DNA from: an uncultured Bacteroidales bacterium | Lineage (GTDB): Bacteria; Bacteroidota; Bacteroidia; Bacteroidales; Muribaculaceae | DNA length: 64,000 nt | Direction: 5' to 3' | NCBI GenBank assembly: GCA_900544535.1 | Contig: UQVH01000006.1 | Span: forward strand, 62,001 to 126,000 | Shown here: in pieces, positions 1 to 13,229 of the stretch | Layout: each line of letters begins with the position of its first letter | Numbering within the stretch: position 1 is the first letter of the stretch | The notes under the pieces: generated by a model | The model's input: the letters and a program-made list of their open reading frames with translations, nothing else | Told to the model about the DNA's origin: nothing | Databases searched by the model: none | Position numbers and translations under genes: made by a program

Positions 1-1
1 C

Positions 2-415
2 AACCTTTTGGGCTATCCGCTTGGCGTGATCACCGATCCGGCTCAATTGAAACGTGATCTGGAGTATTACGAGAATAAAATCAATCCACGCGGTCCGGCA
101 ATGTCATTCGCCGTCTTCGCAATCCAGCATGCACGTCTCGGCGACGGTGACAAGGCCTACGAACTGTTTGTCCGCAGTTATCAGCCCAACCAACTCCCGC
201 CGTTCGGAGTCGTATCGGAAGGAGCCGGGGGCACCAACCCCTATTTCACCACCGGAGCCGGGGGCTTCGTTCAGGCGGTGATCAACGGCTTCTGCGGACT
301 GGAAATCACCGACAGCGGCATCCGACAGCTACCCTCCGCACTCCCCTCTCATTGGGAAAAAGTCACAGTCACCGGCGTCGGGCCTTACAAAAAGACCTTT
401 ACCCGCAGTCGCTGA
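2..415 (+). CDS. Glycoside hydrolase family 65-type protein, C-terminal part (5' truncated by window)
   Basis: The reading frame is open from base 2, so the true start lies before the window and only the last ~138 codons are present. The fragment carries features typical of the end of the GH65 (alpha/alpha)6 barrel: LLGYPLGV, an RGPAMSFAVFAI helix, an AYELF/YQPNQLPPFG segment and the glycine-rich TNPYFTTGAGGF-QAVINGF stretch, followed by a short C-terminal beta segment. GH65 enzymes are phosphorylases or hydrolases of alpha-glucosides such as maltose, trehalose or kojibiose; the substrate cannot be told from this piece. Its neighbours (GH31, GH43, esterase) fit a saccharolytic locus. Family moderately sure, substrate unknown. 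Confidence 0.7.
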   Translation, partial: NLLGYPLGVITDPAQLKRDLEYYENKINPRGPAMSFAVFAIQHARLGDGDKAYELFVRSYQPNQLPPFGVVSEGAGGTNPYFTTGAGGFVQAVINGFCGLEITDSGIRQLPSALPSHWEKVTVTGVGPYKKTFTRSR

Positions 416-454
416 GAGACACATATATCGCATATCTCATAACTTCCATCACAT

Positions 455-499
455 CCGGATACAGCATCACGCCACTCTGCTGTATCCGGTTTCTTTTTC
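455..499 (+). terminator. Rho-independent terminator of the GH65 gene
   Basis: A perfect 12-bp stem (CCGGATACAGCA at 455-466, TGCTGTATCCGG at 478-489) with an 11-nt loop is followed by TTTCTTTTT. It lies 40 nt after the GH65 stop codon. Confidence 0.85.
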
Positions 500-569
500 A
501 TATATAAACACCCGCTCAAAATAGGCATCAGAAAAATATAATCGACGGGGCAAAAAATATCCTGAAAAA

Positions 570-601
570 TTTGGTTTATAAAATAAACCGATTTATCTTT
601 G
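570..601 (+). promoter_or_regulatory. Bacteroidota-type promoter for the membrane protein/regulator pair
   Basis: TTTG (570-573), 20 nt, then TATCTTTG (594-601) matches the -33/-7 consensus. The spacer is almost entirely filled by the palindrome at 573-589, so a protein bound there would block RNA polymerase. Confidence 0.7.
573..589. promoter_or_regulatory. Palindromic operator copy 1
   Basis: GGTTTATAAAATAAACC is a perfect 7+3+7 inverted repeat sitting between the -33 and -7 elements. It is the same palindrome as 658-674 apart from the central bases. The regulator encoded at 1351 is the obvious candidate ligand (inference). Confidence 0.6.
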
Positions 602-611
602 CATCGAAATC

Positions 612-650
612 AAAGGAGTGGCAACGCGCGAACTTACTCCTTTCTTTTTC
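612..650 (+). promoter_or_regulatory. Leader hairpin with T-rich tail
   Basis: AAAGGAGT (612-619) and ACTCCTTT (636-643) can pair around a 16-nt loop, and TTCTTTTTC follows. It lies in the 5' leader between the promoter and the second operator copy. It could be a weak attenuator or only a leader stem. The 8-bp stem is mostly A/G against T/C. Confidence 0.35.
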
Positions 651-657
651 AATATAT

Positions 658-674
658 GGTTTATAATATAAACC
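658..674. promoter_or_regulatory. Palindromic operator copy 2
   Basis: GGTTTATAATATAAACC has the same GGTTTAT/ATAAACC arms as copy 1, starting 85 bp downstream. Similarity continues beyond the palindrome (CCGATnTAT in both), so the unit looks like a duplicated operator and promoter edge whose second -7 (TATAATCT) is degenerate. Confidence 0.6.
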
Positions 675-717
675 GATCTATAATCTTCATTCTCCAACCT
701 CTCTAACACAAACAACA

Positions 718-1344
718 ATGAACGACAAGAAACTCACTCCTCAGGAAAGTCTTTCGATCATCACCGACATGATTGAAAACTCGCAGCCAAAACCTGACAC
801 AACCAAAGCCACGCTGAAAATCTCCCTAATGTGGGCCATACTCTCCATTGTTACTGCGCTCGTGATTCTGCCGATTCTCATGATCACACGCAATCCGAGC
901 TACAACTATCTCTGGCTCGCCATACCGGCCATCGGATTTCCCGCCAATTTCATAATGAGCAAATGCAGCCATGTGGAACGCGAACCCCTCACACGCCTCA
1001 CCCAGATCCGCAACAACATCTGGCTGACAGTGGGCGCAATCGCCATAATCCTCACGGTCATCTGTCTTGTATTCAATTTCTGCGGCTACCGGCAGGCTTG
1101 GATCTCTATGCTCTACTACGCATTCATCGTTGTAGGATTCGGCGCCACTGCGCAAGGCATTCTTCTAAGAGAAAACACCTATATATTCGGAGGTATTTTC
1201 AGTATCATCGCAGGTTTCAGCATCATCTGTGCGCAACTCTGCGGCATTCCTCTCCTCGTCACATGGGTCATTCCGCTCTATGTGGTCTGTTTCCTGCTGA
1301 TGTTCGTACTTCCCGCGATAATTGTCTCACGGAAACTTAAATAA
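718..1344 (+). CDS. Multi-pass membrane protein of unknown function, paired with a regulator
   Basis: This 208-residue protein has a polar N-terminus (about 1-32) and then roughly six hydrophobic segments (near 35-57, 66-82, 104-124, 134-152, 156-178 and 182-202), ending in a basic RKLK tail. It has no signal peptide, enzyme motif or transporter signature that I recognise. It is followed after 6 nt by a winged-helix regulator. Such membrane-protein plus small-regulator pairs are common in Bacteroidota, and the shared promoter carries two copies of a palindromic operator. I infer an autoregulated two-gene operon. The molecular function is unknown. Confidence 0.75.
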   Translation: MNDKKLTPQESLSIITDMIENSQPKPDTTKATLKISLMWAILSIVTALVILPILMITRNPSYNYLWLAIPAIGFPANFIMSKCSHVEREPLTRLTQIRNNIWLTVGAIAIILTVICLVFNFCGYRQAWISMLYYAFIVVGFGATAQGILLRENTYIFGGIFSIIAGFSIICAQLCGIPLLVTWVIPLYVVCFLLMFVLPAIIVSRKLK

Positions 1345-1350
1345 GGAGTT

Positions 1351-1659
1351 ATGAAAGAACTCGATCCGCTGATACACTCCCAACTGCGGCTGGCGATAAT
1401 GTCGCTGCTCATGAACCTTGTCGAAGCCGATTTCGTATATCTCAAGGAAAAGACCAACTCTACGGCCGGCAATCTCAGCGTCCAGCTTGACAAGCTGTCG
1501 GCAGCAGGCTACATAGAGATCGAAAAGGGCTTCGTCGGGAAGAAAACCCGCACCCTCTGCCGCCTGACCGCCGCAGGGCGCAAAGCCTTTGAAGCCTACG
1601 TCACCACACTTCGCGAATACATAGGCTTACACGGAGCCACTGACAGCTCCGGCATCTGA
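1351..1659 (+). CDS. Winged-helix transcriptional regulator (HTH_34/MarR-like)
   Basis: This 102-residue DNA-binding protein is about the size of a bare winged helix. Residues ~5-30 resemble the first helices (HSQLRLAIMSLL), SAGNLSVQLDKLSAAGYIE is the recognition-helix region, and the wing follows around KKTRTLCRLTAAGRKAFE. The start ATG has a clear AAGGAG sequence 5 nt upstream, which is unusual for Bacteroidota. It is the second gene of the operon with the membrane protein at 718. The duplicated palindrome at 573-589 and 658-674, one copy inside the promoter spacer, makes autorepression likely (inference). No ligand-binding domain is present, so any signal would act on the winged helix or through the membrane partner. 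Confidence 0.8.
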   Translation: MKELDPLIHSQLRLAIMSLLMNLVEADFVYLKEKTNSTAGNLSVQLDKLSAAGYIEIEKGFVGKKTRTLCRLTAAGRKAFEAYVTTLREYIGLHGATDSSGI

Positions 1660-1686
1660 TGATAATAGTCAAAGAGAACCATCTTG

Positions 1687-1740
1687 TCATTCCGGCATCA
1701 ATAAAACGGTCATTTATCGTTTCTTTTGAGCCGGAATGAT
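1687..1740 (+). terminator. Long hairpin terminator after the regulator gene
   Basis: TCATTCCGGC (1687-1696) pairs with GCCGGAATGA (1730-1739), with an inner AAACG/CGTTT pairing. The right arm runs into the TTG of the next promoter, so terminator and promoter overlap. Confidence 0.6.
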
Positions 1741-1769
1741 TGTTTATATTATGTTTTTCGCTAAATTTG
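1740..1769 (+). promoter_or_regulatory. Promoter of the GH31 gene
   Basis: TTG (1740-1742), 19 nt, then TAAATTTG (1762-1769). Transcription would start near 1777, giving a ~35-nt leader before the ATG at 1812. Confidence 0.65.
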
Positions 1770-1811
1770 TGGTGCGTAAAATTTTATCATCAGTCTAAAA
1801 CACATCTGTCT

Positions 1812-7361
<5,550 letters not shown>

Positions 7362-7386
7362 GCAGCCCGGTCTTTCAGAATAATAA

Positions 7387-7449
7387 AGCATAATGCGGTA
7401 AAAATGTTTGTCAACACAATATTTTCGCCGCATTGTGCTTATATTTTGA
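7387..7449 (+). terminator. Long-loop hairpin after the esterase gene
   Basis: AGCATAATGCGG (7387-7398) pairs with CCGCATTGTGCT (7438-7449) with one G-U pair and a 39-nt AT-rich loop. Only a weak T-rich stretch follows, so termination is plausible but not certain. Confidence 0.45.
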
Positions 7450-7577
7450 GGAATAGCCTGAATTGAGCCCGCAAAAGTTAATAATCATTAAATTTAGCAA
7501 ACAAATTCTTCATATTCTACATAAATGCCGTACATTTAGAGCGATACATTTTTTAACCCTAAATAAAAAACCAATCT

Positions 7578-8462
7578 ATGAAAAAAATTTTTGCTTTGTT
7601 AGTAACTTCCGCTATGGTCATGAGCCTGAGTTCATGCGGCGATGATTCCGTGCTCAGTTCATCATCTGCCAAAAAGGCTCTTAAAAAAGAAGCGATCTTT
7701 GCCGAAGATTTTGCAACCGTTAAGTTCAACACAGGCTATTATGAAGTTTCGGAATCGCAACTCACCGAGCTCCAGCAATTGAAAGCAGCTGGCATGATCA
7801 CGCTGACCTCCGAAACCGTCATCGAGAAAGTTCAGAAACGCAATTATAGCTATTGGAGCGGATATACATATTATAATGTTGACAAAACCCACATATTCGC
7901 AAGCGTACAACTGACCGAAGAAGGCAAGAAATTAGAAATCGCCGAACCGACCACCCAACGCGCCGACGTCATCAAGGACTTCAAGGACAACAAGGACTAT
8001 GAAGAAGTGGTTCCCGACTACATGAACAACTATGAGACCACAAACCCGACACCCGCCACAGAACAAGCTGCTCCCGTTGAAGAAGTGGCTGAAGAGGAAG
8101 TTGTCGCAGCCGACTCAACTGTCGCTGTTGTTGAGGAAGAAGTGGCTGAAGTGGTTCCAGATCCCCAGCCTGTCAAAGCAGATCCCAACGCAGCCTACAA
8201 TGCCGCACTTGCCAAAGTCAACACCGAAGAACACAACATGCTGCTCGGCCGCTATGAACTGAAGAAAGTCAAGGAAGTGCTCTGCACAGAAGATATGGCC
8301 AAGAACGGCACCGGCAAATGTATGGCCATCATCACATTCCGCGACAAAACTCCTTTCGGCTATGTATATGGCGCACCCAAACAGGACTACCTTACCCCCT
8401 ACTCCGTCAGCTTCATCCACTATCAGGATCTGGGATGGACTGTAAAAAGCTTTGACGATTAA
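7578..8462 (+). CDS. Hypothetical lipoprotein with acidic Ala/Val/Pro/Glu linker
   Basis: This 294-residue protein has a lipoprotein signal: MKKIFALL, hydrophobic core, and lipobox LSSC with Cys20 followed by GDD, a negatively charged start that in Bacteroidota often favours export to the outer membrane or surface. A folded N-terminal part (~35-150) contains a YSYWSGYTYYNVDK stretch. A low-complexity linker (~155-205) is rich in E, V, A and P, and a second small folded part (~208-294) follows. I do not recognise a characterised family. It stands alone between two terminator-like hairpins. A degenerate -7 (TACATTTA, 7531) is the only promoter hint. Confidence 0.75.
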   Translation: MKKIFALLVTSAMVMSLSSCGDDSVLSSSSAKKALKKEAIFAEDFATVKFNTGYYEVSESQLTELQQLKAAGMITLTSETVIEKVQKRNYSYWSGYTYYNVDKTHIFASVQLTEEGKKLEIAEPTTQRADVIKDFKDNKDYEEVVPDYMNNYETTNPTPATEQAAPVEEVAEEEVVAADSTVAVVEEEVAEVVPDPQPVKADPNAAYNAALAKVNTEEHNMLLGRYELKKVKEVLCTEDMAKNGTGKCMAIITFRDKTPFGYVYGAPKQDYLTPYSVSFIHYQDLGWTVKSFDD

Positions 8463-8510
8463 GAAGTTATCTAATAACAAGCTCTGAATCGGCCGATGCC
8501 TGAATATACT

Positions 8511-8554
8511 CATTGCCGGATGACTTACAAGAAGCCGTCCGGCAATGCTGTTTT
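8511..8554 (+). terminator. Terminator between the lipoprotein and the nqr operon
   Basis: A perfect 10-bp stem (CATTGCCGGA at 8511-8520, TCCGGCAATG at 8538-8547) is followed by CTGTTTTA. Convergent genes flank it, so it may serve both strands, but a T tract is seen only on the plus strand. Confidence 0.7.
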
Positions 8555-8601
8555 ATACGTGACAGAGCAAGGTCGGCTCTGCCATAGAGCGGAGGATGAG
8601 A

Positions 8602-9867
8602 TCAGCCTCCGAAGTTGTCGTAGTGGACAGATTCGGGATCTACGCCGAGATCGTCAAGCATTTTGTTGACAGCGGCACTCATCGGGCCGGGGCCACACAT
8701 GTAGTACTCGATGTCCTCCGGATCGGGATGATCTTTCAGATAGGTCTCGTAGATTACCTGATGAACGAAACCGGCGGTATATTTCACACCGGCGGCATCG
8801 GCGGCAGGATCAGGACGGTCAAGAGCAAGATGGAACTTGAAATTGGGGAAATCCTTTTCCAACTGCATGAAGTCGTCGAGATAAAACACCTCATTGAGCG
8901 CACGGGCACCATAGAAATAGTTCATCACACGGTCGCGGGTCTGGAGTGTCTTCGTCAGCCACATGATCTGGGCGCGGAGAGGCGCCATACCGGCACCGCC
9001 GCCGATCCACATCATCTCGGCCTTAGAGTCGACAATGGGATGGAAATCTCCATAAGGACCACTCATTCTCACCTTGTCGCCGGGTTTAAGCGTGAAGATA
9101 TAGCTCGACGCAATGCCGGGCATCACATCCTGGAAGCCTACCTGAGGTTTCGGTTTGAACGGCGGAGTAGCGATGCGGACGGTCAGCATGATGCGGTCGC
9201 CCTCTTCGGGATAGTTGGCCATAGAATAAGCGCGGACGGTGGTCTCTGTATTGCGGCATTTCAGGCCGAACAGGCCGAATTTTTCCCAGGCCGGAAGATA
9301 TTCGGCACCGATCGACTCCTTGTCGATATCCTTGTCATAATCCATTTCGAAAGTCGGGATCTTGATCTGGGCATAGGAACCGGGGATGAAATCCATGTGG
9401 GCTCCTGCGGGAAGAGCGACGATAAACTCCTTGATGAAGGTGGCAACGTTGCGATTGGATATTACCTCGCACTCCCACTCCTTGACATCAAGAGCCGACG
9501 CCGGAATACCGATCGAGCAGTCTTCCTTGACCTTCACCTGACAGCCGAGACGCCAGTGGTCCTGCTGCTGTTTGCGGGAGAAGTGGACCTTTTCGGTCGG
9601 CAGGATGTCACCGCCGCCGGTGAATACCTGACACTTGCACTGACCGCAGCTTCCCTTTCCGCCACAGGCCGAGGGAAGGAAGATGTTTTCATCGGCAAGC
9701 GTCGAGAGGAGCGATTTACCGGAGTCGGCCTCTACAACCTTATCATTATTGATTGTGATCTTAACTTTGCCCGAATGGACAAGATATTTCTTGGCGAGCA
9801 ACAGGATCATCACCAGAAACAGTGTTATGATCAAAAAGATGCAAACGCCTGAGAGTATTGTCAGCAT
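8602..9867 (-). CDS. nqrF: Na+-translocating NADH:quinone oxidoreductase subunit F
   Basis: This 421-residue subunit accepts electrons from NADH. It has an N-terminal membrane anchor (~3-25), a 2Fe-2S ferredoxin domain with cluster ligands Cys68, Cys74, Cys77 and Cys109, then an FAD-binding domain (VRAYSMANYP is the flavin-binding RxYS motif) and an NADH-binding domain with GGGAGMAPLRAQI and CGPGPM. It is the last gene of nqrABCDEF, 31 nt after nqrE. Electrons pass from FAD through the 2Fe-2S centre to the other subunits while Na+ is pumped out. Length and motifs are complete. Confidence 0.96.
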   Translation of the reverse strand: MLTILSGVCIFLIITLFLVMILLLAKKYLVHSGKVKITINNDKVVEADSGKSLLSTLADENIFLPSACGGKGSCGQCKCQVFTGGGDILPTEKVHFSRKQQQDHWRLGCQVKVKEDCSIGIPASALDVKEWECEVISNRNVATFIKEFIVALPAGAHMDFIPGSYAQIKIPTFEMDYDKDIDKESIGAEYLPAWEKFGLFGLKCRNTETTVRAYSMANYPEEGDRIMLTVRIATPPFKPKPQVGFQDVMPGIASSYIFTLKPGDKVRMSGPYGDFHPIVDSKAEMMWIGGGAGMAPLRAQIMWLTKTLQTRDRVMNYFYGARALNEVFYLDDFMQLEKDFPNFKFHLALDRPDPAADAAGVKYTAGFVHQVIYETYLKDHPDPEDIEYYMCGPGPMSAAVNKMLDDLGVDPESVHYDNFGG

Positions 9868-9898
9868 ATCTGTGGTTCAATAATAACAATTAACAAAA

Positions 9899-10516
9899 TC
9901 AGATCTTGATTCCGAGGAAACTCATGAAGGCAATGCCCATAAGAGCGGTGAGGATGAAAGTGATGCCCACCCCGCGCAGCGGTCTCGGAATGTTTGAATA
10001 AGTGGCAAGACGCTCGCGGATGGCTGCTATCGCAGTGATCGCGAGCAACCAGCCGAGTCCCCAGCCACCGCCGGCACATACAGCGGTCCAGACCGAGGGG
10101 AAATCGCGCTGCTGCATGAACAGCGAGCCTCCGAGAATCGCACAGTTCACAGCAATCAGCGGCAGGAAGATGCCAAGCGAAGAATAGAGCGCCGGACTAT
10201 ATTTCTCGACGGTCATCTCGACAAGCTGAGTCATCGAAGCGATGACAGCGATAAACATAATCAGCGACAGGAAGCTAAGATCGACATCGGCATATTCCGG
10301 TCCGAGCCATGAGAGAGCTCCGGCACTGAGAACATAGGTCTGCAGGAGATAGTTGACAGGCAGAGTGACCACGAGCATGAAAGTCACGGCCACACCGAGT
10401 CCGAATGCGGTCTTGACGTTTTTCGACACGGCTATAAACGAGCACATGCCGAGGAAGTAAGCGAAGATCATATTGTCGATGAAGATCGACCGTATGAATA
10501 TGTTTAGATTTTCCAA
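9899..10516 (-). CDS. nqrE: Na+-NQR subunit E
   Basis: This 205-residue integral membrane subunit has about six helices and is homologous to NqrD with inverted topology. The conserved cysteines Cys25 (LGMCSF) and Cys125 (AVNCAIL) match the pair that, with those of NqrD, holds the intramembrane iron centre in the characterised enzyme. It lies between nqrD (46 nt upstream) and nqrF. Confidence 0.96.
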   Translation of the reverse strand: MENLNIFIRSIFIDNMIFAYFLGMCSFIAVSKNVKTAFGLGVAVTFMLVVTLPVNYLLQTYVLSAGALSWLGPEYADVDLSFLSLIMFIAVIASMTQLVEMTVEKYSPALYSSLGIFLPLIAVNCAILGGSLFMQQRDFPSVWTAVCAGGGWGLGWLLAITAIAAIRERLATYSNIPRPLRGVGITFILTALMGIAFMSFLGIKI

Positions 10517-10562
10517 CTCTGAATAGGATTTAAGTAAACACTAATTGGGAAACACTCTGCGG

Positions 10563-11189
10563 TCAGTCTTCCTGAAGATCTTTGTTGTAAGACCTCTGCA
10601 CCCAGATGATGCAGGCCACCAGGATAAGGGCCATCGGCGGAAGAATCATGAGACCGTTGTTGACATAGCCCGCGTCGTAGAAACTCTGCGGAATGACCTG
10701 ATAGCCCAGAAGCGTGCCGCTTCCGAAAAGTTCGCGGAAGAATCCGACAATGACGAGGATTATCGCATAGCCGATGCCGTTGCCGACACCGTCGAGAAAC
10801 GACGGCCAGGGCTTGTTGGCCATGGCGAATGCTTCGAGACGCCCCATGAGAATACAGTTGGTGATGATCAGTCCGATGAACACCGAAAGTTGCTTGGACG
10901 CATCGTAGGCATAGGCTTTCAGAACCTGATCGACGATGACCACAAGACCGGCGACAACCACGAGCTGGACTATGATACGGATATTGGTGGGGATAGTGTT
11001 GCGCAGAAGCGAGATGATAACGTTGGCAAAAGCAAGAACGGCGATCACCGACACTCCCATGACAATCGAGGGCTCAAGTTTGGCAGTAACCGCAAGGACT
11101 GAACAGATACCGAGGATCTGCACCACCACGGGATTATTTTTTGACAGAGGGTTAAAAAGCACCTCTTTATTGTTAATTTTTTCAGCCAT
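10563..11189 (-). CDS. nqrD: Na+-NQR subunit D
   Basis: This 208-residue membrane subunit has about six helices. Cys29 (LGICSV) and Cys112 (ITNCILMGR) are the iron-centre ligands expected for NqrD. An N-terminal amphipathic stretch, LFNPLSKNNPV, is typical of the subunit. It follows nqrC by 36 nt in the same operon. Confidence 0.96.
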   Translation of the reverse strand: MAEKINNKEVLFNPLSKNNPVVVQILGICSVLAVTAKLEPSIVMGVSVIAVLAFANVIISLLRNTIPTNIRIIVQLVVVAGLVVIVDQVLKAYAYDASKQLSVFIGLIITNCILMGRLEAFAMANKPWPSFLDGVGNGIGYAIILVIVGFFRELFGSGTLLGYQVIPQSFYDAGYVNNGLMILPPMALILVACIIWVQRSYNKDLQED

Positions 11190-11225
11190 GACTTATAGAG
11201 TATTTGTTCATCGCATCAGCGGCTT

Positions 11226-11942
11226 TCACTGAGCCTCTTTCTGCGAAAGGTTCTGAAGAAATTTCTTATACGGAGTCAGACAGTTGTCAAGCATGGCACC
11301 GACACCTTTAGAGGTGATCGTACCGCCTGAGATACCGTCGACATAGTCTTCGCCGTCAAGAGGAGCCTGTCCGGCCTTTACCACGGCAATCGGCCGGAAA
11401 CGACCGTCCTTGAATACCTGCTTGCCGGCAAACTGATTGCTGAAAGCAGGCTTTTCGATCTCGGCTCCAAGTCCCGGAGTCTCACCCTGATGAGCGAAGT
11501 AGGCGCCGTAGATTGTCGAACCGTCGGCATCAAAGGCCACATAGCCCCAAATCGGTCCCCAAAGGCCCGCTCCATAGACAGGGAGGATGTATTTCTGCGA
11601 GCCGTCGGCCGTAGTGCACACATAGACAGGAAGTTCCCTGCGGTCCGGAGCGAGTTTGCTCTGCGATGCGACATCCACATCAAAAGCCTTGACATTGTCA
11701 AGTTTCTCGCCGCGCTCGTCAACCACAAACTGCGAGGTGATGTAGCGGTCAAAGTCAGCCACAACATTACCCTTCTCAGGCGAAATCATCGCCGCGGCAA
11801 GTATCTGAGCCATCTTGTCGGCGTTGATGTTCTCCTGCTGACGCGGACGCAAGGCAAGCGACGTGGCCGCCAGCGCGGTACCCACGACCACGACAAGGAC
11901 TATTATATATATTATGGTGTATGTATTGCTTTGCTTGTTCAT
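11226..11942 (-). CDS. nqrC: Na+-NQR subunit C (covalent FMN)
   Basis: This 238-residue protein has one N-terminal transmembrane helix (~10-30) and a periplasmic FMN-binding domain. The flavinylation site is DGISGGT, giving Thr208 as the phosphoester-linked residue; proteobacterial NqrC has SGAT, so the Ala-to-Gly change is a small variation that should still be flavinylated by ApbE. No apbE is present in this window. It lies between nqrB and nqrD. Confidence 0.95.
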   Translation of the reverse strand: MNKQSNTYTIIYIIVLVVVVGTALAATSLALRPRQQENINADKMAQILAAAMISPEKGNVVADFDRYITSQFVVDERGEKLDNVKAFDVDVASQSKLAPDRRELPVYVCTTADGSQKYILPVYGAGLWGPIWGYVAFDADGSTIYGAYFAHQGETPGLGAEIEKPAFSNQFAGKQVFKDGRFRPIAVVKAGQAPLDGEDYVDGISGGTITSKGVGAMLDNCLTPYKKFLQNLSQKEAQ

Positions 11943-11991
11943 TGCTGTTATAAAAGATGAAGTGAACGTTTATGCAAATTCTCTGACGGGC

Positions 11992-13200
11992 TCACTGAGC
12001 GCTTCTGCGCAGACGGCGCATGCGGCGGTTGACATTGAGCTGGACCACGCAGTAGTCGATCAGCGGAGCCAGGGCATTGGCCAAAAGCACCGCCAGCATA
12101 GCCCCTTCAGGATAGCCGTTGTTGTAGGTTCGGATAATTATCGCCATTACACCGACCAAGAGACCGTAGAAATATTTTCCTGCATTGGTTCTGGCAGCCG
12201 TAACCGGATCGGTCGCCATGAACACAGCGGCAAAGGCGAATCCGCCGAAAAGCAGCTGGTCGACCGGAGAAAGGAATGAAGCGGGATAAGTCGGAGTTGC
12301 GAACACATTGGCGATCCAGCCCATAATAAGGCCGCCGGCAACAACACTAAGCATGATACGCCACGAGGCTATGCCTGTCGCCAGCAGAATCACGGCACCG
12401 ATCAGAATTGCCAAAGTGGAGGTCTCGCCGAAGGAGCCGGGTATCAGTCCGAGGAAAGCGTCCCAGGCGCTGATGACATTGCCCTGAAGATTGAGCAATT
12501 CAAGTTCTCCGCCGTTGAACGATGCGATCTGGCCGAGAGGAGTTGCCCCGGAGAAACCGTCCGGGAGATTGTAGCCCAGTCCACAGATCGAATTGGTCGA
12601 AACGAACACCTTGTCGCCGCTCATCTGCGCCGGATAGCCGAAGAAAAGCACCGCGCGGGTGACAAGAGCTACATTAAATATATTGTAGCCTGTACCGCCA
12701 AAAACCTCTTTCACGAAAATCACGGAAAAGGCGGTGGCCACAGCCAACATCCACAGTGGAGTTTCGACCGGACATATCAGCGGGATCAGAATACCGGTCA
12801 CAAGAAATCCTTCCTGGATTTCCTCACGGCGCCACTGGGCCACGACAAACTCGATTCCCAGACCGACCACATAGGCCACGACAATGCGGGGCAGCACGGC
12901 AAGGAAACCATAGGCCATTATTTCCCAGAACGGGAAAGTGCTCGCACCGGCAGCCAGCCAGTTCTGATAGCCGGTATTGTACATGCCGAAGAGCAGACAG
13001 GGCATCAGGGCAAGCACCACAATGATCATCACACGCTTGGAGTCGAGACTGTCGTGGACATTGACTCCGGAGGTCGATGTTGTATTCGGTGTGTAAAGAA
13101 AGGTTTCAAACCCGTCGAACACGCTGCGGAAAGCGTGCAGCTTTCCTTCCGGCTCAAAATTCGGTTTGATCCTGTTAAGATAATTTCTTAGCGCTTTCAT
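11992..13200 (-). CDS. nqrB: Na+-NQR subunit B (covalent FMN, Na+ channel)
   Basis: This 402-residue integral membrane subunit has about ten helices after an N-terminal cytoplasmic segment (~1-55). The FMN attachment motif GFSGATPLG places the flavin on Thr220. NqrB carries riboflavin and part of the quinone site and forms the Na+ path in the known structure. It starts 29 nt after nqrA. Confidence 0.96.
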   Translation of the reverse strand: MKALRNYLNRIKPNFEPEGKLHAFRSVFDGFETFLYTPNTTSTSGVNVHDSLDSKRVMIIVVLALMPCLLFGMYNTGYQNWLAAGASTFPFWEIMAYGFLAVLPRIVVAYVVGLGIEFVVAQWRREEIQEGFLVTGILIPLICPVETPLWMLAVATAFSVIFVKEVFGGTGYNIFNVALVTRAVLFFGYPAQMSGDKVFVSTNSICGLGYNLPDGFSGATPLGQIASFNGGELELLNLQGNVISAWDAFLGLIPGSFGETSTLAILIGAVILLATGIASWRIMLSVVAGGLIMGWIANVFATPTYPASFLSPVDQLLFGGFAFAAVFMATDPVTAARTNAGKYFYGLLVGVMAIIIRTYNNGYPEGAMLAVLLANALAPLIDYCVVQLNVNRRMRRLRRSAQ

Positions 13201-13229
13201 TAGTTGAACAGTTGAATCTAAAACAATCG

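Larger units (their letters stand above)
416..717. other. Intergenic region: terminator, promoter, two operators, leader hairpin
   Basis: This 302-bp gap holds the GH65 terminator (455-499), a promoter (570-601), two copies of a 17-bp palindrome and a leader hairpin, all listed separately. No small gene is supported in it. Confidence 0.7.

Noticed and set aside
1740..1811. Extended N-terminus of the GH31 protein from TTG at 1740
   Set aside because: This TTG is part of the -33 promoter element, and the signal peptide begins at 1812.
8596..9852. 418-codon plus-strand open frame
   Set aside because: It is antisense to nqrF, which has all its Fe-S, FAD and NADH motifs. The open frame results from codon bias of the real gene; its translation has no protein-like features.
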